Shown here piece by piece: positions 1 through 11,256 of a DNA stretch of 64,000 nt (the stretch's first letter is position 1; each line of letters starts with the position of its first letter). The notes beneath the pieces are model-generated. The model was given only the letters and a program-made list of their open reading frames with translations, ran no database searches and had not been told where the DNA came from. The DNA is from Symsagittifera roscoffensis (Eukaryota > Xenacoelomorpha > Acoela > Convolutidae): NCBI RefSeq assembly GCF_963678635.1, contig NC_087065.1, positions 42,535,430 to 42,599,429 of the forward strand, read 5' to 3'. The position numbers and the translations under genes were made by a program.

Positions 1-1260
1 TTTTTTGACTTCAAAAATTGCAAAACGCCAGGAGTTTAAAAAATTACAGTTTTACGAGTCTATAATAATTTTCTTTTCAGGCGTTTTTTTTAACTGAAAA
101 TTCAGTATAACACTTAAAGGAATGTCAAACTACCCTACGTACAATAACGAGAATTGATAGAGTGAAAGTTTTGATGAAAGACCTAGCCAATCTAAAATTG
201 TAACAAACTCATTCTGCGAAGTTAATTTGCAAAATCGGATTCCTCTTAGGGCCCAAGTAGGGACCGATGACATTAATTATTATCTTTGTAGTTTTCAAGT
301 TACAAAATGCAAACTAGAAGAAATTCATCAAAAAGGGAAATATCACCTCCTTTCTTCTCAACACATTGAGTAAAATTTGTATAAATATTCTTTATCATGA
401 AATGGGCGAACAACGTTTTTCGACCCGACCCGCTGCAGATTTATGCCAGCATTTGTTGGTGGCTTCATGTAGCCTTTTTAAAATTATGGTAGCAAATTCT
501 TTCAACAACGCAAATGCTTGTTGGTGGCTGTATAAAGCACTTGAGACTCTTATGATTCGTTTTTCAAAATTTTGGCCACATTACTAATTCGGTAGTTAAG
601 AATCCACAACACGCAGGCTTTTAAACACTTAAATAAAACAAATTTCCGTAGCAACACTTTGATAATTGAACGGCATCATTATTATGATTATTTACATGAA
701 ATTTTACATCCCTAAAATCAGATGAACATTTCTTTACTAAAACTGTGAACATGGATTGGTGCAGGAGATTAAAACCGAAAAGAAACTAATACACTTATCT
801 TTTTGAATATTATACAATTTGCAATTTGTCTTTTTAATTTTCCTTTTCTTCGATATTTCATTTTGATTTGATTCTAATTCAAATCTTTTCTATTTCTTAT
901 CAAAAAATGAAACAAAATTGCTGGTTATGACAACCAGGTGAACATACATTTAAGATTAGGGGTTAATTAATGCCCAAATTTCCATTTTTGCTTTAACTAC
1001 ATAATCTTAATATCTGAGCTTAACTCACTGTCGTATGATGCTTTGTTCCTGTGGTTAATAAAAACCATGATCGTCTTTCTTCATTTGTTTTCCGTGGTGG
1101 GGTTGTGTGAAACCACTAGATTACACTTTCCACTTTTTATATATATAGAATTTTACACTTTGTTCTTCATTGTTCAAACATTTGATAATTAGCCTGAGTA
1201 TCCGAATGTAATTCGGGATTTTGAATATTTGCTTTTTTTATATTGATTTTTAACAAATTG

Positions 1261-1960
1261 GAAAATGAACCAATTTTGAACTGGAACTGCCGAAATGCTG
1301 ACCCAGCACCAGAGGAGTTTTAAAGAAAATTGCCTCCCAGAAAGAAACAACGTAAACCTGTAGCAGTACAATCTTTGTCAATGGACGACGGGTTAAATAA
1401 GAACCCTCGGAATTTTCCCAGTTTGACTCAAAGATTGGAACTGCAGTAGAGCAGAGAAGCCAAACTGGCTACGGAAAGCCCAAAATTTATAACGAGTTTG
1501 AAGTATTCAATAAAGCAAAGTTATAACAGATGGAAACTGCCATCGTTTATTGAAGTCGTCAACTCAACGACAATGGAAAAAGCGATGATGCCTGTCGAAT
1601 TCATAACCCAACAATAAAAGGTGATAAAGGGCGAAACCAACTTCTGGAAATTAAAGAAGAGAGAGGAGCAAGGCTACATCCTGAAGGCAGGGGAACGCAA
1701 GTCACCATACCGTTTGAGGGAATAACTGCCTTCTATAAGGGAACTATGAGGGAACTATATAAAACCCAAACAGGAACAAGACGATATTCACGAGCTTACG
1801 GACGGGATGAGCAGACTGCGAATCAAGAACAAAATCAAAAAAAAAAAACGAAAATCGTCAAGTTGCAACAAAAACTCGAGGCTTCACAGAGGAAGATAGC
1901 GATCCTCAGATCCTACAATGTGGAGCTAGAAGCCGGAAGGAAGCTCTAGACGAAATTTAG
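1261..1960 (+). pseudogene. Coding-like relic with several in-frame stops
   Basis: One + strand frame runs about 233 codons from GAAAATGAACC to a TAG at 1958. It is interrupted only by a few stops (TAA near 1319, TAG near 1447, TAA near 1614, TAA near 1722, TGA near 1747), far fewer than AT-rich noncoding DNA would give. The translation is charged and helical, with a basic patch (PRKKQRK), a tryptophan in NRWKLP, and a Lys/Glu-rich end (QDDIHELTDGMSRLRIKNK). A run of 12 A near 1840 shifts the frame relative to the second copy, which has 8 A. No family is recognised; a decayed gag-like protein is possible but unproven. Confidence 0.3.
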
Positions 1961-2140
1961 AGCTATTGAGAACAAAAACGTTGTATAAATTTGAGTTCAT
2001 TAACCTAACCTATCTACATAACTTTTTCATTTGATGTTCTTTTTAGATGTTATAACAATAGTATTTAATCATTAAAGTGTTTAAATTTTCACCATGGTAA
2101 CTGTAAGAATCGAACAGCTTAATTTTCTTTAAAAAGGGGT

Positions 2141-2564
2141 GAGTTGTAGTGTTGAAAACACTACACAGACAAAACATCATTGTCTTAATTGTTTATTTAA
2201 CGACCCAATTCTAAATTGGAGCGTGCCATTTAAATTAAAGCCTCTTTTCACTAAATCAGATATTGACTGATTTACTCTTATTAGGACTATAAAATCTTGT
2301 TTTGAAAATCCACTACTTTTTAAATACTTGTCCAATTTTTCTCATTTTTTCATGCTCACTATTTTAAAAGGGCGGCGATTATTAACACGTCCCTTTTAAC
2401 TTTAACTTGAAACAAAATGGATAAATATTTAGCAGTCTTGCTGGCTGCACTGAAATTCTCCTTGCTTTGATTAAGCAGAGATGCCCCTGCAATATGATGC
2501 ATCAGAGAAATTAATATGAATTTTTAATCAGACAAAACTGAAGGCTGCGGTTTTAATCAAAGAG
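2141..2564. repeat. ~424 bp sub-repeat, copy 1a
   Basis: This block recurs at 3426-3848, 7151-7574 and 8433-8855. It opens with an 8-bp-stem hairpin (GTAGTGTT, loop GAA, AACACTAC). It then carries short inverted repeats CCAATT/AATTGG (loop CTA) and AAATCAG/CTGATTT, and ends in GGCTGCGGTTTTAATCAAAGAG. It has no coding frame. The hairpin differs by a paired change between the a and b copies, as described in the findings. Confidence 0.9.
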
Positions 2565-3425
2565 AATTAAAAACTTATCTCTACTTTGATCTCTACGACT
2601 AGCTGATTTATGGAAAACCAATCAATTGGTGATGCGTAATTATCAACACTGAATTTGCAAAGTTGACGCGTTTTCCCAGGGTTGAAAAAATTTACGGTAT
2701 TTTTCCTGTATTAGGGGCGTAGAAAAACTGGTTTTAGGATCGGATTAAATATCCAATGTTTATTTTGATCATAAAATTTTGTAAAATGAGTTGTATTTTT
2801 ATTCAGATTTCTAACCATTTCACAAAGTATTGTTTTAGAATTATTTTTTCGCAAAAAACTCATTCGTGAAACTAGGAAAACTAACCCGCTTCAACGTTTT
2901 TTATTCCGTCCATTCAACTGTGTCACAGCTTAAAATTTCGACATTCTACTTAAGAATGTTAAAATGAGAGAGGGTTTCTTAATTCTTTTGTTTTTCATTC
3001 CAATTTTGTTTTTTTTCCTCATGTTTTACGAATGAATTTGACTCTTTGGGTAATTCTCAGCAAATTTCAGTTGCCTCAGCAATTTTATATAGTTGCCTCA
3101 GAGGAAACTGTCAAATTATAAACCCTCACAACTCCAAAAAACCCTCAAAAAAAGTAAGTAAAATTTATAGTTTAAGATCGTCAATTTTTTTAACTGAATG
3201 AATTATTTTTATTTCAATTTAAGGTCAATGAAACCAGTCCTTCTAGTTCTCTTAGCAAGAAATAATATGAGAAGATATGAAGATATCAATTTTGATTGGA
3301 GGTGTGCACCGGAAAATTTTTTATTTCAAACTTAAAAAATCATTTTTTTGCATTAGTTTCTGAAAACCCTGACTTCCCCTAAATATTGGTTAAAAGTCTA
3401 TTGTGATTCAAAAAAAACAAAACCT

Positions 3426-3848
3426 GAGTGTAGTATTGAAAATACTACACAGACAAAAGACCATTGTCCTAATTGTTTATTTAACGACCCAATTCTAAAT
3501 TGGAACGTGCCATTTAAATTAAAGCCTCTTTTCACTAAATCAGATACTGACTGATTTACTCTTATTAGGACTATAAAATCTTGTTTTGAAAATCCACTAC
3601 TTTTTAAATACTTGTCCAAGTTTTCTAATTTTTTCATGCTCACTATTTTAAAAGAACGCCGATTATTAACACGTCCCTTTTAACTTTAACTTGAAACAAA
3701 ATGGATAAATATTTAGCAGTCTTGCTGGCTGCACTGAAATTCTCCTTGCTTTGATTAAGCAGAGGTGCACCTGCAATATGATGCATCAGAGAGAGTAATA
3801 TGAATTTTTATTCAGACAAAACTGAAGGCTGCGGTTTTAATCAAAGAG
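3426..3848. repeat. ~424 bp sub-repeat, copy 1b
   Basis: Same block as 2141-2564 with about 95% identity by eye. Its opening hairpin reads GTAGTATT, loop GAA, AATACTAC. The inner AAATCAG/CTGATTT stem is kept while its loop changes by one base. The sequence after the block differs from that after copy 1a, so the block ends are real. Confidence 0.9.
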
Positions 3849-4399
3849 GATTAATATTTTAAAGATATTTGATTTGAAAAAATCACATAAAAACTAGTTG
3901 AAAATTCCCTTATAAGAGAGGGAGAATAAAGGAGCAGGTGAAACCTGAATAATTAAAGATTGAATCAGCCCCCGGTTTATGCTTACGAGCAAAAAAACTG
4001 GCCTGAAATCTTCAGTGTTTGATTTTGCTCAGTAAGCAGCAAGTCAGATCTCTTCAGTCAGATCTTTTCAAAATAAATAATTTTTCTTTTCTGCCTTTAC
4101 AATAAAATTAAACTAGCCTTTTTCCACAAATAAAATAGAGAATAAATTGTCATTTCAAGTTCGATAAAATTATAAATCGAGATATTCAAGATACCCACAC
4201 CTGAGGAAGTCTGGACTACAAGTACCCAAAGGACTACGGCAAGACGGTACTGACGACCAAACCAGAAGTGCCGAAGTGGACACAATCAAGGGCGACCCAA
4301 GAAATACTAATCAGCCATCGACCTTAGTAAGAAGATAAAATATTGATAAACAAAATAATATTAACTCAACCTCCCCTCATATGTATATTTCTTTAAGCT

Positions 4400-4681
4400 G
4401 TACTTCTTGATAAAAATATAACTATTGCACCAAAATCGTCCCGCGTAATTTCAATTTCTCCAGCAGTCGTAGTTTTCAAACTAGGAACATCGTTTAGAAT
4501 TGATAAGTCCTTAGAACAAAAAGGCATTAATGCAACAAGCACTTATTGTAGGAATGAAATTAAGTCAATGCCTATCGTACTAAAAAACTCCAGAGAATCA
4601 AAATTAGATATATACAAAGGCGTAATAGGCCAAACGTTTGAAAACATAGAAATAATAAAAACCCATTTCTTCCTGCTTTAA
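4400..4681 (+). pseudogene. Possible Ty3/gypsy-type pol fragment (post-protease region)
   Basis: A 93-codon open frame without a start codon runs from the exact end of the 4.4 kb repeat to a TAA at 4679. It reads VLLDKNITIAPKSSRVISI early and NSRESKLDIYKGVIGQTFEN near the end. The pattern of an 'I-T-I-x-P-x-S' strand, then a basic 'KLxIYKGxxIG' strand resembles the linker between protease and reverse transcriptase of Ty3/gypsy elements. That is family knowledge applied to a short sequence, so the call is weak. A second coding-like stretch (TPKNDMPKC to SDKES) lies at about 4850-5000 just before copy 2. Confidence 0.3.
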
Positions 4682-6274
4682 AATAATTATAAGTGTGAAG
4701 TTTTCATTAAAGCTTTTATAACGCTTTAAGTTTGTGAAATTTACCTAACGTTTTGTATACTGAGCAGTAAATCTAATTTGATCTTACTAAAAAATAAGAT
4801 TAGAGTATTATCCTACAATTATACTACAATGAATAGCGGTTCTGTATGACACCCAAAAATGATATGCCAAAATGCATGAACACGGATTTAATTCTTAACC
4901 GAGATCGAAAACAGTCAAGTACGCTAACAATTTTGGACCATCCTCTTTATCAAATAAAAATAGAGGGATCGGAACCCAATGGCTCAGACAAAGAAAGTTT
5001 TTTGACTTCAATATAATTTCAACAAAAATTGCAAAACGCCAGGAGTTTAAAAAATTACAGTTTTACGAGTCTATAATAATTTCCTTTTCAGGCGGTTTTT
5101 TTAACTGAAAATTCAGTATAACACTTAAGGGAATGTCAAATTACCCTACGTACAATAACGAGAATTGATAGAGTGAAACTTTTGATGAAAGACCTAGCCA
5201 ATCTAAAATTGTAACAAACTCATTCTGCGAAGTTAATTTGCAAAATCGGATTCCTCTTAGGGCCCAAGTAGGGACCGATGACATTAATTATTATCTTTGT
5301 AGTTTTCAAGTTACAAAATGCAAACTAGAAGAAATTCATCAAAAAGGGAAATATCACCTCCTTTCTTCTCAACACATTGAGTAAAATTTTTATAAATATT
5401 CTTTATCATGAAATGGGCAAACAACGTTTTTCGACCCGACCCGCTGCAGATTTATGCCAGCATTTGTTGGTGGCTTCATGTAGCCTTTTTAAAATTATGG
5501 TAGCATATTCTTTCAACAACGCAAATGCTTGTTGGTGGCTGTATGCAGCACTTGAGACTCTTATGATTCGTTTTTCAAAATTTTGGCCACATTACTAATT
5601 CGGTAGTTTAGAATCCACAACACGCAGGCTTTTAAACCCTTAAATAAAACAAATTTCCGTAGCAACACTTTGATAATTGAACGGCATCATTATTATGATT
5701 ATTTACAAGAAATTTTACATCCCTAAAATCAGATGAACATTTCTTTACTAAAACTGTGAACATGGATTGGTGCAGGAGATTAAAACCGAAAAGAAACTAA
5801 TACACTTATCTTTTTGAATAGTATACAATTTGCAATTTGTCTTTTTAATTTTCCTTTTCTTCGATATTTCATTTTGATTTGATTCTAATTCAAATCTTTT
5901 CTATTTCTTATCAAAAAATGAAACAAAAATTGCTGGTTATGACAACCAGGTGAACATACATTTAAGATTAGGGGTTAATTAATGCCCAAATTTCCATTTT
6001 TGCTTTAACTACATAATCTTAATATCTGAGCTTAACTCACTGTCGTATGATGCTTTGTTCCTGTGGTTAATAAAAACCATGATCGTCTTACTTCATTTGT
6101 TTTCCGTGGTGGGGTTGTGTGAAACCACTAGATTACATTTTCCACCTTTTATATATATATAGAATTTTACACTTTGTCCTTCATTGTTCAAACATTTGAT
6201 AATTAGCCTGAGTATCCGAATGTAATTCGGGATTTTGAATATTTGCTTATTTTATATTGATTTTTAACAAATTG

Positions 6275-6970
6275 GAAAATGAACCAATTTTGAACTGGAA
6301 CTGCCGAAATGCTGACCCAGCACCAGAGGAGTTTTAAAGAAAATTGCCTCCCAGAAAGAAACAACGTAAACCTGTAGCAGTACAATCTTTGTCAATGGAC
6401 GACGGGTTAAATAAGAACCCTCGGAATTTTCCCAGTTTGACTCAAAGATTGGAACTGCAGTAGAGCAGAGAAGCCAAACTGGCTACGGAAAGCCCAAAAT
6501 TTATAACGAGTTTGAAGTATTCAATAAAGCAAAGTTATAACAGATGGAAACTGCCATCGTTTATTGAAGTCGTCAACTCAACGACAATGGAAAAAGCGAT
6601 GATGCCTGTCGAATTCATAACCCAACAATAAAAGGTGATAAAGGGCGAAACCAACTTCTGGAAATTAAAGAAGAGAGAGGAGCAAGGCTACATCCTGAAG
6701 GCAGGGGAACGCAAGTCACCATACCGTTTGAGGGAATAACTGCCTTCTATAAGGGAACTATGAGGGAACTATATAAAACCCAAACAGGAAAAAGACGATA
6801 TTCACGAGCTTACGGACGGGATGAGCAGACTGCGAATCAAGAACAAAATCAAAAAAAACGAAAATCGTCAAGTTGCAACAAAAACTCGAGGCTTCACAGA
6901 GGAAGATAGCGATCCTCAGATCCTACAATGTGGAGCTAGAAGCCGGAAGGAAGCTCTAGACGAAATTTAG
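6275..6970 (+). pseudogene. Coding-like relic, second copy
   Basis: Duplicate of the 1261-1960 relic with the same in-frame stops. The frame had therefore already decayed before the duplication, or the two copies have been homogenised since. The poly-A run near 6850 is 4 bases shorter, which keeps the frame open to the final TAG at 6968 through a Glu/Asp/Arg-rich tail (FTEEDSDPQILQCGARSRK). Confidence 0.3.
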
Positions 6971-7150
6971 AGCTATTGAGAACAAAAACGTTGTATAAAT
7001 TTGAGTTCATTAACCTAACCTATCTACATAACTTTTTCATTTGATGTTCTTTTTAGATGTTATAACAATAGTATTTAATCATTAAAGTGTTTAAATTTTC
7101 ACCATGGTAACTGTAAGAATCGAACAGCTTAATTTTCTTTAAAAAGGGGT

Positions 7151-7574
7151 GAGTTGTAGTGTTGAAAACACTACACAGACAAAACATCATTGTCTTAATT
7201 GTTTATTTAACGACCCAATTCTAAATTGGAGCGTGCCATTTAAATTAAAGCCTCTTTTCACTAAATCAGATATTGACTGATTTACTCTTATTAGGACTAT
7301 AAAATCTTGTTTTGAAAATCCACTACTTTTTAAATACTTGTCCAATTTTTCTCATTTTTTCATGCTCACTATTTTAAAAGGGCGGCGATTATTAACACGT
7401 CCCTTTTAACTTTAACTTGAAACAAAATGGATAAATATTTAGCAGTCTTGCTGGCTGCACTGAAATTCTCCTTGCTTTGATTAAGCAGAGATGCCCCTGC
7501 AATATGATGCATCAGAGAAATTAATATGAATTTTTAATCAGACAAAACTGAAGGCTGCGGTTTTAATCAAAGAG
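7151..7574. repeat. ~424 bp sub-repeat, copy 2a
   Basis: Counterpart of 2141-2564 inside the second 4.4 kb copy. It has the same opening hairpin with the G-C pair (GTAGTGTT/AACACTAC). Confidence 0.9.
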
Positions 7575-8432
7575 AATTAAAAACTTATCTCTACTTTGAT
7601 CTCTACGACTAGCTGATTTATGGAAAACCAATCAATTGGTGATGCGTAATTATCAACACTGAATTTGCAAAGTTGACGCGTTTTCCCAGGGTTGAAAAAA
7701 TTTACGGTATTTTTCCTGTATTAGGGGCGTAGAAAAACTGGTTTTAGGATCGGATTAAATATCCAATGTTTATTTTGATCATAAAATTTTGTAAAATGAG
7801 TTGTATTTTTATTCAGATTTCTAACCATTTCACAAAGTATTGTTTTAGAATTATTTTTTCGCAAAAACTCATTCGTGAAACTAGGAAAACTAACCCGCTT
7901 CAACGTTTTTTATTCCGTCCATTCAACTGTGTCACAGCTTAAAAATTCGACATTCTACTTAAGAATGTTAAAATGAGAGAGGGTTTCTTAATTCTTTTGT
8001 TTTTCATTCCAATTTTGTTTTTTTTCCTGATGTTTTACGAATGAATTTGACTCTTTGGGTAATTCTCAGTAAATTTCAGTTGCCTCAGCAATTTTATATA
8101 GTTGCCTCAGAGGAAACTGTCAATTTATAAACCCTCACAACTCCAAAAAAACCTCAAAAAAAGTAAGTAAAATTTATAGTTTAAGATCGTCAATTTTTTA
8201 ACTGAATGAATTATTTTTATTTCAATTTAAGGTCAATGAAACCAGTCCTTCTAGTTCTCTTAGCAAGAAATAATATGAGAAGATATGAAGATATCAATTT
8301 TGATTGGAGGTGTGCACCGGAAAATTTTTTATTTCAAACTTAAAAAATCATTTTTTTGCATTAGTTTCTGAAAACCCTGACTTCCCCTAAATATTGGTTA
8401 AAAGTCTATTGTGATTCAAAAAAACAAAACCT

Positions 8433-8855
8433 GAGTGTAGTATTGAAAATACTACACAGACAAAAGACCATTGTCCTAATTGTTTATTTAACGACCCAAT
8501 TCTAAATTGGAACGTGCCATTTAAATTAAAGCCTCTTTTCACTAAATCAGATATTGACTGATTTACTCTTATTAGGACTATAAAATCTTGTTTTGAAAAT
8601 GCACTATTTTTTAAATACTTGTCCATTTTATTTCATTTTACCATGCTCACTATTTTAAAAGGGCGGCGATTATTAACACGTCCCTTTTAACTTTAACTTG
8701 AAACAAAATGGATAAATATTTAGCAGTCTTGCTGGCTGCACTGAAATTCTCCTTGCTTTGATTAAGCAGAGGTGCACCTGCAATATGATGCACCAGAGAG
8801 ATTAATATGAATTTTTATTCAGACAAAACTGAAGGCTGCGGTTTTAATCAAAGAG
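8433..8855. repeat. ~424 bp sub-repeat, copy 2b
   Basis: Counterpart of 3426-3848 inside the second 4.4 kb copy. It has the A-T version of the hairpin (GTAGTATT/AATACTAC). Confidence 0.9.
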
Positions 8856-9408
8856 GTTTAATATTTTAAAGATATTTGATTTGAAAAAATCACATAAAAA
8901 CTAGTTGAAAATTCCCTTATAAGAGAGGGAGAATAAAGGAGCAGGTGAAACCTGAATAATTAAAGATTGAATCAGCCCCCGGTTTATGCTTACGAGCAAA
9001 AAAACTGGCCTGAAATCTTCAGTGTTTGATTTTGCTCAGTAAGCAGCAAGTCAGATCTCTTCAGTCAGATCTTTTCAAAATAAATAATTTTTCTTTTCTG
9101 CCTTTACAATAAAATTAAACTAGCCTTTTTCCACAAATAAAATAGAGAATAAATTGTCATTTCAAGTTCGATAAAATTATAAATCGAGATATTCAAGATA
9201 CCCACACCTGAGGAAGTCTGGACTACAAGTACCCAAAGGACTACGGCAAGACGGTACTGACGACCAAACCAGAAGTGCCGAAGTGGACACAATCAAGGGC
9301 GACCCAAGAAATACTAATCAGCCATCGACCTTAGTAAGAAGATAAAATATTGATAAACAAAATAATATTAACTCAACCTCCCCTCATAGGTATATTTCTT
9401 TAAGCTGT

Positions 9409-10328
9409 TCGATTCGTTTATATAATCTAATAACCCTGTGCTTTTTATTTAACCAGCTAATTAATTCATAACTTTTCTAACTATTGTTTTTACTCTAACT
9501 TTTGTCAAGACAACATGAAAATCTAAGGTGAGACTTATAACTTAGGATAAAATTAAAAAGCATTCAACCAGCAATGAGCGCTTAGTAAATGTGGAAAAAC
9601 CAATTGAATCGTTTTTAAATGTATCTTAAGCTTAGACTACGAACCCCATCTTAGTTACAAAACGGTATTTTTTTTTATTTGTTTGAGCTTAAGAAATCAG
9701 TATTTTTCAGTTCGAGGTTTAAAACCTCCAAACAAAACGGCTATTCAAAATTCTACATTTGTTTGAAAAAAAATCATTTCGAGCAGTTTTCGAAATTCAC
9801 AACAAAGTTTTTTGGCGCTAATTTTTCGGTTTCTTCTTTTTGGCGCTAACAAACCGTAAATCGTTCAAAATTGAAATAAGGCATTCTCTTTGGTTTATTT
9901 AACACTTCGTTTTTTGCAAAATATATCACTCTTATGTGTAGAGAGCTTTTCGGGTTATGTGTTTCAAAAAACCTCAAAATTTTTTTTGAAAATTTTTCTT
10001 TTTTTCAATTTTTCATTGATACAATCATTTCAATTGATAGAAAATACATTGCAGTGAGAACAACCAGGGTTTCGCCCTGATACGAGCAGTCTTGTATGCA
10101 TTTAATTTGGAAATTTCAGAAATGCCGATATAGTATTGCAATTTAATTGCTACAAAACGCTTGTTTATCTGGCCGCTAATTTCTTCTTGTTTTGGATTTT
10201 ACATTCGCACTTTTTGCACACTTAAAGCATCTTATAAAATATGAAAGTACAAAAAAACATCAGCATTATGAAGTAATCTCCTCAAAATACTTTCACGCAT
10301 TTAAAACTCCTGGTATAATTCACTAGTT
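9409..10328. other. AT-rich intergenic stretch
   Basis: Homopolymer T/A runs and no open frame that looks coding on either strand. Nothing recognised. Confidence 0.6.
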
Positions 10329-10545
10329 GGCTCTTTTTCCTCCCCCCCCCCCCCACCTGCAAATTTTTACATGTAAATTTGTTGACTACATTGTCCGATT
10401 GCTATGAAAATTTACATACAGACTAATAAGGTCACGACAAACATAAAACATATTTGGTCTTCATACTCAACCTCGTAAAACCTCTCGTTACACTAATATA
10501 TTGAAGGTCGTGTGAGGTGGGGGGCGGGGGGAAGGAAAAAGAGCC
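10329..10545. mobile_element. hAT-like MITE with poly-C / poly-G inner ends
   Basis: A 217 bp non-coding element. Its left end GGCTCTTTTTCC runs into a poly-C tract and ACCT; its right end is AGGTGGGG, poly-G, then GGAAAAAGAGCC, the inverse of the left. Flanks are CACTAGTT on the left and CACTGGTT on the right, an 8-bp target duplication with one mismatch, the length typical of hAT transposons. Related copies lie at about 11650-11820 and at 11974-12187. Confidence 0.75.
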
Positions 10546-11256
10546 CACTGGTTTTATCTCCTGTTTCGAGATTTAATTTTAAAAAAATTCCTTTTCGGGC
10601 TCACGCATTCTAAGAATTATCATTTTTGTAAAACAAAAGAAAAAGCATTCAAGATGGTATCTATCGGAAAAGAAAGCTCCTCTACTCTACTTGATGGTGT
10701 TTGAGCTTCTTTCATTGCCAAAAATTTATTTGATCATTTATTTTCAATCAAATAAAAACAAAGAACGGCATCTGTTTTAATATAGCTTTTAAAATAATAC
10801 CATCTTACCATCTTCAGCAGCAATATTGGAATTCTTTTTTATTGGAAATTTGACCTTCCCTGTAATCACACTTAATACTTTCTAAAATGCCACTTTTTGT
10901 TTCGGCGAGTGATGGAAATTTTACCAAAAATTTAGCGGGATCGGAAACAGGTAACTTTCTGTGTTGTTTCTTTTTAAGCATTTTGAAAAAGCGCCAGGCC
11001 ATAAAATGCATGTATCAACAAAGGAATCGCATATCACTTTTTTCGTAACTCTTTTTCAACAATACTCAATCTGATAGGCGAATTTTATTGTGAACGTGCT
11101 GAAAACGAAAGTGCACGATATGAATTTTAACTTTTGATTTGAGAAAGCTCTAAGCATTACTCGTTGAGTTTTTGAAAACAGAACAAAAAAAACAATTCTT
11201 ATCTCTAACTCAATGTGATCTCAAACACTTAATATTTTCAAAATTACCATTGAATT
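10546..11256. other. Intergenic region upstream of the ANKAR-like gene
   Basis: AT-rich, with no recognised element or convincing ORF. The promoter of the ANKAR-like gene should lie here, but no clear TATA or initiator motif can be named. Confidence 0.5.

Larger units (their letters stand above)
1..4401. repeat. Copy 1 of a ~4.4 kb direct duplication (cut by window start)
   Basis: This stretch matches 4998-9408 base for base over nearly its whole length, at an offset drifting between about 5007 and 5014 because of small indels. One example is 14 bp present near 5014 and absent near position 20. Differences are scattered substitutions and homopolymer changes. The match ends abruptly at 4401 against 9408, after a shared TTTAAGCTGT. 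The left end may lie before the window. No intact gene is seen in it; it holds two ~424 bp sub-repeats and a decayed reading frame described separately. The copies could be a tandem duplication, very long terminal repeats of one element, or an assembly duplicate of two haplotypes. Confidence 0.95.
4998..9408. repeat. Copy 2 of the ~4.4 kb direct duplication
   Basis: Second copy of 1-4401, in the same orientation. It carries its own sub-repeats and coding relic. After 9408 the sequence is unrelated to what follows copy 1. Confidence 0.95.
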
